DNA of 64,000 nt from Halobacillus_A sp043497005 (GTDB taxonomy: Bacteria > Bacillota > Bacilli > Bacillales > Halobacillaceae): assembly GCF_043497005.1 (NCBI RefSeq), contig NZ_JBIEKE010000002.1:1302001-1366000 (forward strand), written 5' to 3'. The number at the start of each line of letters is the position of its first letter. Within the stretch, counting starts at the first letter, position 1. A program made the translations under genes and the position numbers. Shown here one piece after another: positions 59,377 through 64,000 of the stretch. The notes beneath the pieces are model-generated. The model saw only the letters and a program-made list of their open reading frames with translations. It was not told the origin of the DNA and ran no database searches.

Positions 59377-59844
59377 ATGAAAAACAAAAGATTAGAAGTT
59401 TTATTCTGGAGTATCGCTTTTCCAGGGTTCGGTCAGCTGCTTAATCACCAATTTTTAAAAGGGATTTTTTTCATTCTATTGGAAGTGATTATTAACGTTT
59501 ATAGTCATTTTAATACCGCCATCCTCTTTAGTTTCAAAGGAAAGATCTCGGAGGCTGTTGAAATAACGGATTATCAATGGCTGATGTTCTACCCATGTAT
59601 TTATACATTCGCCATTTGGGATGCTTATAAACAGGCAGGTGCAGACTCTGACACACCACCGCTGTCATTTCTCCCTTTCGCTTTTTCAGCCTATTTCGTT
59701 ACCATTGGAGTAATTTATTCTGCTGAATTTAAGGTGAATGGAATGCTTTTAGGTCCGATATGGCTCCCTATTCTTTTTCTTATTCCTGGCATAGGAATCG
59801 GACTTCTCGTCAGAACCATTATGTTGAGATTTACAGCCGTTTAA
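59377..59844 (+). CDS. Membrane protein paired with DUF3231
   Basis: 155 aa, four or five TM helices. LEVLFWSIAFPGFGQLLNHQ and FLKGIFFILLEVIINVYSHF at the start resemble the opening of many small Bacillus membrane proteins (PGxGQ...G motif, TM2-like); WLMFYPCIYTFAIWDAYKQA is central. Function unknown. Same operon as the DUF3231 gene. Confidence 0.65.
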   Translation: MKNKRLEVLFWSIAFPGFGQLLNHQFLKGIFFILLEVIINVYSHFNTAILFSFKGKISEAVEITDYQWLMFYPCIYTFAIWDAYKQAGADSDTPPLSFLPFAFSAYFVTIGVIYSAEFKVNGMLLGPIWLPILFLIPGIGIGLLVRTIMLRFTAV

Positions 59845-59894
59845 ACCAATAAAACATAAAACAGCGCAAGTCGATGAGCCCTCTTTGCTTTCAG

Positions 59895-60065
59895 CAGAAG
59901 CTGAGGCCTTGCCCGCTGCAAGCATCCACCGACAAGCGATTCGTGAGATCTAAAAACAAACTTTAACAGCTCTTTTAGATGAGAAAAAGACTTTTTAGCG
60001 GCCTCAAGCGATTTGACTAAATAACCCGAACTGATTCTACTAGAATCATTCGGGTTATTTATGCC
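59895..60065. repeat. Mosaic intergenic repeat: inverted core, degenerate IS end and hairpin copy C
   Basis: 59904-59945, read on the minus strand, matches 30734-30783 at most positions (CGCTTGTCGRTGGATGCTTG then GCGGGCAMGGCCTCAG). CTTTTTAGCGGCCTCAAG (59991-60008) is a diverged form of the terminal repeat CTTTTTCAGTGACCTCAA. AATAACCCGAAC / TTCGGGTTATT (60020-60059) is the third hairpin module, with compensatory changes keeping the stem paired. Confidence 0.65.
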
Positions 60066-60094
60066 TTTATTCAGTTTTGTCCCAACTTGTCTTT

Positions 60095-61183
60095 TTATAG
60101 TGAAATTCCTGTACCAGTTATATTAACCTCTACATTTACGTTTACCGGCACCTCAGGGTACTGTTCTTCCCACTTTTCTTTATCAAAGTTCCGATACCTG
60201 TTTTTTACAAGGTTCCCAAGACCTAATGGATCCGTACCGGCTTCTTGAAATTGCTGGACTAAGTCTTCTGCTGTTTCCTTAAATTGTTCTTTGTATTTCT
60301 TTTCGATCTCTGCTACAAGTTCAGGAGTTTGGACACTATCGACTTCTTGTTGTTTCATTTCATTAATAAACGCTTTCACCCTGATATTAATTTCGAACTC
60401 GGGCATTTCTTTACTTTTATCTATTTTATACTTTACAGCTGAATCAGTTACTTCAATCCCTACATTTCCTAAGCTTTCCTGAGCAGTCCTAATGTTAGCT
60501 GCTCCTTGATTTACTTCATCTTTAAGTAACTTTAAAGTCAAAGCATCTTCTTCAGAAACAACCGATACTAATTTACCTCCATCAAATAAAGCTATACCTG
60601 ATATTTGAATGTGACCATTCTTCTTTGTAATATACGGGAGAAAACCATCTATTCCATCTGCATAGTAAGCGTACAAAAAAGAATGCAGATTCGTTTCCGG
60701 GAAATTACGTTGACTGTTATTTTCAATAACCCCTTTCACATATTTAGCGGTCGTCTCATTTTGCTCATATTTCTCTTCAATTAATTCCTGCACATCACCT
60801 TCTACGATCCCCATGTAAATATTACGCCCCACCCTAGGATCACGGCTTAATACATCCAAGAACTTTTCTATCCCCTCCTGTGCTATACGCTCATCGTAAA
60901 GCGTCACAGCTAATTTACCCATTGATAATGGTTTAGAGGTTTCTCTTTCGACCTTCTCTGAGAAGTCCTTTAATGATTCTGCTGTGAGCGTTAAGTTTAA
61001 CTCTTCTACAGTTCGAGATGCGTCTTCGCCGTAATGAGGGATGCCGACCGTTCCTTTCAATTGATCTTCATCCACATAGTCATAGCCTAAAATTTGAACG
61101 ATTGCCCGGTCTTCCACACTATAAATCGCTTGACACCCTGCTAACAATATAACAACAAGCAGCCAATAGCTTTTTCGTCTCAT
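60095..61183 (-). CDS. gerC: Spore germination protein GerC family (Ger(x)C)
   Basis: 362 aa lipoprotein subunit of a germinant receptor. Signal with lipobox LLAGC (about residue 16), then EDRAIVQILGYDYVDEDQ and the Ger(x)C C-terminal domain with KYKIDKSKEMPEFEINIRVK and LVQQFQEAGTDPLGLGNLVK. The subunit is anchored on the outer face of the inner spore membrane. It overlaps gerB by 4 bases. Paralogue class (GerA, GerB, GerK or other) cannot be decided. Confidence 0.9.
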   Translation of the reverse strand: MRRKSYWLLVVILLAGCQAIYSVEDRAIVQILGYDYVDEDQLKGTVGIPHYGEDASRTVEELNLTLTAESLKDFSEKVERETSKPLSMGKLAVTLYDERIAQEGIEKFLDVLSRDPRVGRNIYMGIVEGDVQELIEEKYEQNETTAKYVKGVIENNSQRNFPETNLHSFLYAYYADGIDGFLPYITKKNGHIQISGIALFDGGKLVSVVSEEDALTLKLLKDEVNQGAANIRTAQESLGNVGIEVTDSAVKYKIDKSKEMPEFEINIRVKAFINEMKQQEVDSVQTPELVAEIEKKYKEQFKETAEDLVQQFQEAGTDPLGLGNLVKNRYRNFDKEKWEEQYPEVPVNVNVEVNITGTGISL

Positions 61184-62289
61184 TTTTGATTCCTCACTTT
61201 ATGGAGTACCAACGTTAATACATACAATACAGGAATATACAAAAGAAAATACAAACCTACTTCTCCAGTAAATGTGTTCACTTTATCCACTATTTCCCGG
61301 TCATCCAGGAATAAAGCAGCTGCATAAAGGATAAGACAGTAAATGACAATCATTACTTTTTGATTCACATTAAATATTCGTTTTGGAATACGGCTAGCCC
61401 CCAACATAGCTAAGCAAATATTAGGAACAATGACATATACCCATAAGGCAATACCGATGTACTCAAAACGTTCGATAAACGGAAACTCAACAATTTTCCA
61501 TAAAGAAATTGTTCCCCACGTTACATGTTGAAGCTGCTCTTCACTGTAATAGACAAAAGCTACAAGGGCAGTTGCTAAATAGACTAAAATTGTATAGAAA
61601 ACTCCGAAATGGGCCCATTTGACGGACTTTTGGGGGTTTTTTATAAAAGGATAAAAAATTAGCAGCAGTTCAATGCCTAAGAAGCTTAAAATGCTTGCCT
61701 TTGCCGATTTTAAAAAATCGAGTAAGCTGTGATCAACGACAGGATATAAATAATTGACTTCTCCTACTTCAATTGGGAAGAATTTCAATAGAAGCAGCGG
61801 AACTGTTAACACTACGCTAATCATGCAAAAACCAGTAACTAAACGAAAACCGCCGATGACTAAATAATAGATCAGCCCTAGAAATACTAAAGTAAAAATT
61901 TCTATTCGAAGACTCGGAAACACCCATACTTGAATCACTTCAATAAACGTACGTAACACAGTAAGGGCTAACAGTAAAAAGTAAAAACTAAAGAACAGAC
62001 TAAACAGTCCGCCTATATACTTTCCAAACAAGTCTTTATGAACAGATACAATATCTCCTCCGCTTTTTTTGAGAATCTCATACACCATCCATAGCAAAAG
62101 ATGAATGAATGCCCCAGCTAACAAAATTGAAATCCAGGAATCAAATCCTGAATGTTCAGCTATATAACTCTCGAATCCTAATATCCCTACTCCTACTTGC
62201 ATCGAATGAATAATAAAAAATACAAACATCGGAGTAATAAGAAACTGTTCAGGTATACGAACGCTATTTGTATTTGAAAGTTTATTCAT
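61180..62289 (-). CDS. gerB: Spore germination permease GerB family
   Basis: 369 aa, ten TM helices, APC-like fold; binds the germinant. IPEQFLITPMFVFFIIHSMQ (TM1) and GYLPxxx-free variant blocks FLGIELLLIFYPFIKNPQKS (TM6) and MLGASRIPKR (late loop) fit the family. ATG 62289 has AAGGG six bases upstream and overlaps gerA by 8 bases; the frame to 62400 only reads inside gerA. Confidence 0.9.
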   Translation of the reverse strand: MNKLSNTNSVRIPEQFLITPMFVFFIIHSMQVGVGILGFESYIAEHSGFDSWISILLAGAFIHLLLWMVYEILKKSGGDIVSVHKDLFGKYIGGLFSLFFSFYFLLLALTVLRTFIEVIQVWVFPSLRIEIFTLVFLGLIYYLVIGGFRLVTGFCMISVVLTVPLLLLKFFPIEVGEVNYLYPVVDHSLLDFLKSAKASILSFLGIELLLIFYPFIKNPQKSVKWAHFGVFYTILVYLATALVAFVYYSEEQLQHVTWGTISLWKIVEFPFIERFEYIGIALWVYVIVPNICLAMLGASRIPKRIFNVNQKVMIVIYCLILYAAALFLDDREIVDKVNTFTGEVGLYFLLYIPVLYVLTLVLHKVRNQK

Positions 62290-63790
62290 CCACATCCCTC
62301 TTCTCAGATGTTCGTTTAATATTAAACCTGACCGGATCAACCGGGCGGGTCTGTAAAGGCCTTTCCGACTGCTTGTTGAACGGCAGGCGAATAAACGCAT
62401 CTCTTAAATCGCGAAACCGCAAGGGATAAATTGGCGCAAAGAATGGGCGGCCAATAGACTTTAATTTAATCAAATGCCCAATATAAAAGGCCATCACCAT
62501 TGAAACACCAATTAATCCCCACATTTGAGCACCAAGCAGAAATGGAAATCGAATGAGGCGGATGGTGTTACCTATCTGATACACAGGGGTAGTAAAGGAC
62601 GCCAGTGCTGCCAGTGCGACAATAATGAGGAGGACATTACTTGTCAGTCCTGCATCTACTGCCGCTGTTCCAATAACAATTCCTCCTACAATACCTATCG
62701 TTTGACCGATTTTAGTAGGAAGTCTGGCTCCCGCTTCCCTAAGTAATTCAATGGTTAGTTCTAAAATGATAACTTCCAAAATTGGAGGAAAAGGAATGTC
62801 AGCTCTTGAAGATACAATTGTCGACATTAACTCCTCAGGAATCATTTCATGATGATAGGTTAAAATGGCAACATACAAAGAAGTACTAAGCACAGAAAAG
62901 AATACTGCAAACAGGCGAATTAAACGAAAGACACTGGCTAAGGGCCACGGTAAAAAATAGTCATCAGAGGATGAAAAAAATTCGACCACTGTGGTAGGAC
63001 ATGTCAAAACATGGGGGGAACCGTCTACGATAATCGCAATCTTCCCCTCAACAATTACTTGTACGGCCCGGTCTGGACGTTCTGTGTCTAACAGCTGTGG
63101 AAAAGGTGATGTAGAGTTATCTGCTATCATCTGAGTGATAAATGAACTGTCAATTATTTGGTCATATTCAATATCCTCTAATCGCTGCAGCACCGTATTT
63201 ACGTTATCCGGATCGGCAATCCCATCTATGTACACCACACCTACCCTTGTCTTAGTTATTTTTCCAACATTAACTTCTTTCATCGTAAATTGTGGAATAG
63301 TTAATCGCTTCCGCATTAAACTCATATTTTTATCAATGGATTCTACAAACGCTTCTTTTGGACCTACGACACTAAACTCCACTTCAGGAATGGAAACTTT
63401 TCTTCCTTCAACCGTTACTGCCGGAATAAGCAAAACCCCTGGGTCTTTCTCATTTAATTGAATTGCAATATGCCCTGTCATAATTTTTTGTCTGACCAAG
63501 GCCGGATCATTCGTAATCTGAAGATCTTCCACTGGAAGAAGATTTTTTAAATCATCAAGCGTATACACCGTATGCTGCTTAAGTACAGGTAAAACGGAAT
63601 GGTTAAGAAGCCTGGGTTCACATAACGTTCCCATGTAGGAAACAATGTAGCTGCTAACCCCAGCTTGGTAGGATTTAAAATCGTCTGATTTCTTCAAGGT
63701 CTCGAATAACGTTTCCAATGTCTCTTCTGCCTTAGTATTTAACTCTTGCTGTTTTTCTTCTTGTACTCGTTTCCGCTTCCATTTCCACAT
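62282..63790 (-). CDS. gerA: Spore germination protein GerA family
   Basis: 502 aa, first gene of the gerA-gerB-gerC operon. N-terminal ~240 residue cytoplasmic domain (VGVVYIDGIADPDNVNTVLQ, VQVIVEGKIAIIVDGSPHVL), then TM helices with SSRADIPFPPILEVIILELT and TKIGQTIGIVGGIVIGTAAV. It builds the germinant receptor complex with the B and C subunits. AAGGAG precedes the ATG. Expression is expected in the forespore under sigma-G, though I could not read a clean promoter. Confidence 0.92.
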   Translation of the reverse strand: MWKWKRKRVQEEKQQELNTKAEETLETLFETLKKSDDFKSYQAGVSSYIVSYMGTLCEPRLLNHSVLPVLKQHTVYTLDDLKNLLPVEDLQITNDPALVRQKIMTGHIAIQLNEKDPGVLLIPAVTVEGRKVSIPEVEFSVVGPKEAFVESIDKNMSLMRKRLTIPQFTMKEVNVGKITKTRVGVVYIDGIADPDNVNTVLQRLEDIEYDQIIDSSFITQMIADNSTSPFPQLLDTERPDRAVQVIVEGKIAIIVDGSPHVLTCPTTVVEFFSSSDDYFLPWPLASVFRLIRLFAVFFSVLSTSLYVAILTYHHEMIPEELMSTIVSSRADIPFPPILEVIILELTIELLREAGARLPTKIGQTIGIVGGIVIGTAAVDAGLTSNVLLIIVALAALASFTTPVYQIGNTIRLIRFPFLLGAQMWGLIGVSMVMAFYIGHLIKLKSIGRPFFAPIYPLRFRDLRDAFIRLPFNKQSERPLQTRPVDPVRFNIKRTSEKRDVDE

Positions 63791-63903
63791 GATTAAACTC
63801 CTTAACCGTATTCATTTATACCGGCTTTCTTTCTGTTTTATTGTTCACAATACCTTGTTTTTTTATGCGAATTGGGGAAAGCTATGGGAAAGGAGGTAAT
63901 GAC

Positions 63904-64000
63904 TTGATTTACGCTTATATCATTCCAATGTTAGTCTTAGCAGCTTTTTTTCTAACGATCTTCTTTTTGTTTAATTTAATTGCTAAAATCATCTTATTTT
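63904..64000 (+). CDS. Start of a small membrane protein, cut by the window end
   Basis: TTG at 63904 with a full AAAGGAGG site seven bases upstream opens a frame (IYAYIIPMLVLAAFFLTIFF...) that is still open at the window edge. An overlapping ATG (63902 minus 8) closes after two codons. Strongly hydrophobic from residue 3. Divergent from the ger operon. Identity unknown. Confidence 0.5.
   Translation, partial: MIYAYIIPMLVLAAFFLTIFFLFNLIAKIILF

Noticed and set aside
62290..62400. N-terminal extension of GerB
   Set aside because: It merely reads within gerA; the ATG at 62289 has a ribosome site and the 8-base overlap typical of ger operons.
1..64000. CRISPR array, tRNA/rRNA genes, prophage or integrated element
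   Set aside because: No regularly spaced repeats, no tRNA-like cloverleaf or rRNA segments, and no phage structural or integrase genes were seen.

Overview
The window is about 64 kb of low-GC, endospore-forming Bacillaceae chromosome. Spore genes are scattered through it: an alpha/beta SASP, spoVR, a YhcN/YlaJ-type lipoprotein, a complete gerA-gerB-gerC operon, sigI-rsgI and a Gly/Pro-rich coat-like protein. Gene content and order resemble the B. subtilis yhc-yhd-yhe-yha area (yhaP, yhaQ, yhzD, yhaR, yheA, yheB, bmrC, bmrD, yhcX, spoVR, yhdB), plus the yxkF-msmX pair. Many proteins are noticeably acidic, and there are NhaC-type and TAXI-TRAP transporters. I therefore suspect a moderate halophile of the Halobacillus group; the genus is inference. 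I see no rRNA, tRNA, CRISPR array, prophage or intact insertion sequence.

Layout. 0.3-5.3 kb: yha/yhe block (ABC exporter, YhzD, enoyl-CoA hydratase, YheA, DUF445 protein). 5.5-8.6 kb: a small unrecognised protein, a CstR-like persulfide-type repressor, yxkF-msmX and a SASP gene. 8.7-13.5 kb: fumC, a short promoter-to-terminator unit, a zinc-dependent phospholipase C family protein, an MFS transporter and a NAD(P)-binding protein. 13.5-18.8 kb: a repeat-bearing gap, a VanY-like lipoprotein, an IDEAL protein, an IS1182-type transposase remnant, WrbA, a CDF metal exporter, a GNAT enzyme and the coat-like protein. 18.9-25.4 kb: azlCD, an nhaC transporter behind a T-box-like leader, MBL hydrolase, a cobalamin-binding-type protein, an alpha/beta hydrolase and a probably degenerate metalloprotease relative. 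25.4-30.7 kb: tandem cold-shock genes, map, maa, GNAT and an ABC exporter. 30.7-36.9 kb: a MITE-like element and other repeats, a DMT transporter, an M19 dipeptidase, an antibiotic-resistance ABC-F gene with an attenuator leader, an SDR and a YczE-like protein. 36.9-40.7 kb: a TAXI-TRAP operon. 41-49 kb: D-amino-acid aminotransferase, spoVR, YhcN, yhdB, yhcX, and a MerA-like flavoprotein with DUF1499. 49-58 kb: sigI-rsgI, a flavodoxin-like reductase, an S1C protease, bmrC-bmrD with a long leader holding several small ORFs, and a DUF389 protein. 58-64 kb: DUF3231 plus a membrane protein, a repeat gap, and the ger operon.

The most interesting layer is RNA-based control. Three leaders carry a good sigma-A promoter followed by a terminator with a competing pairing: nhaC (T-box-like), the ABC-F gene, and bmrCD. 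The second layer is a set of mosaic intergenic repeats built from a few shared modules: a hairpin, an IS-like terminal repeat, a conserved core, and a GGTACC palindrome. They sit at 11.3, 13.7, 30.7-31.0, 32.4 and 59.9-60.1 kb.

All calls were made by reading the sequence. Gene names rest on recognised motifs and remembered family features, not on a database search.
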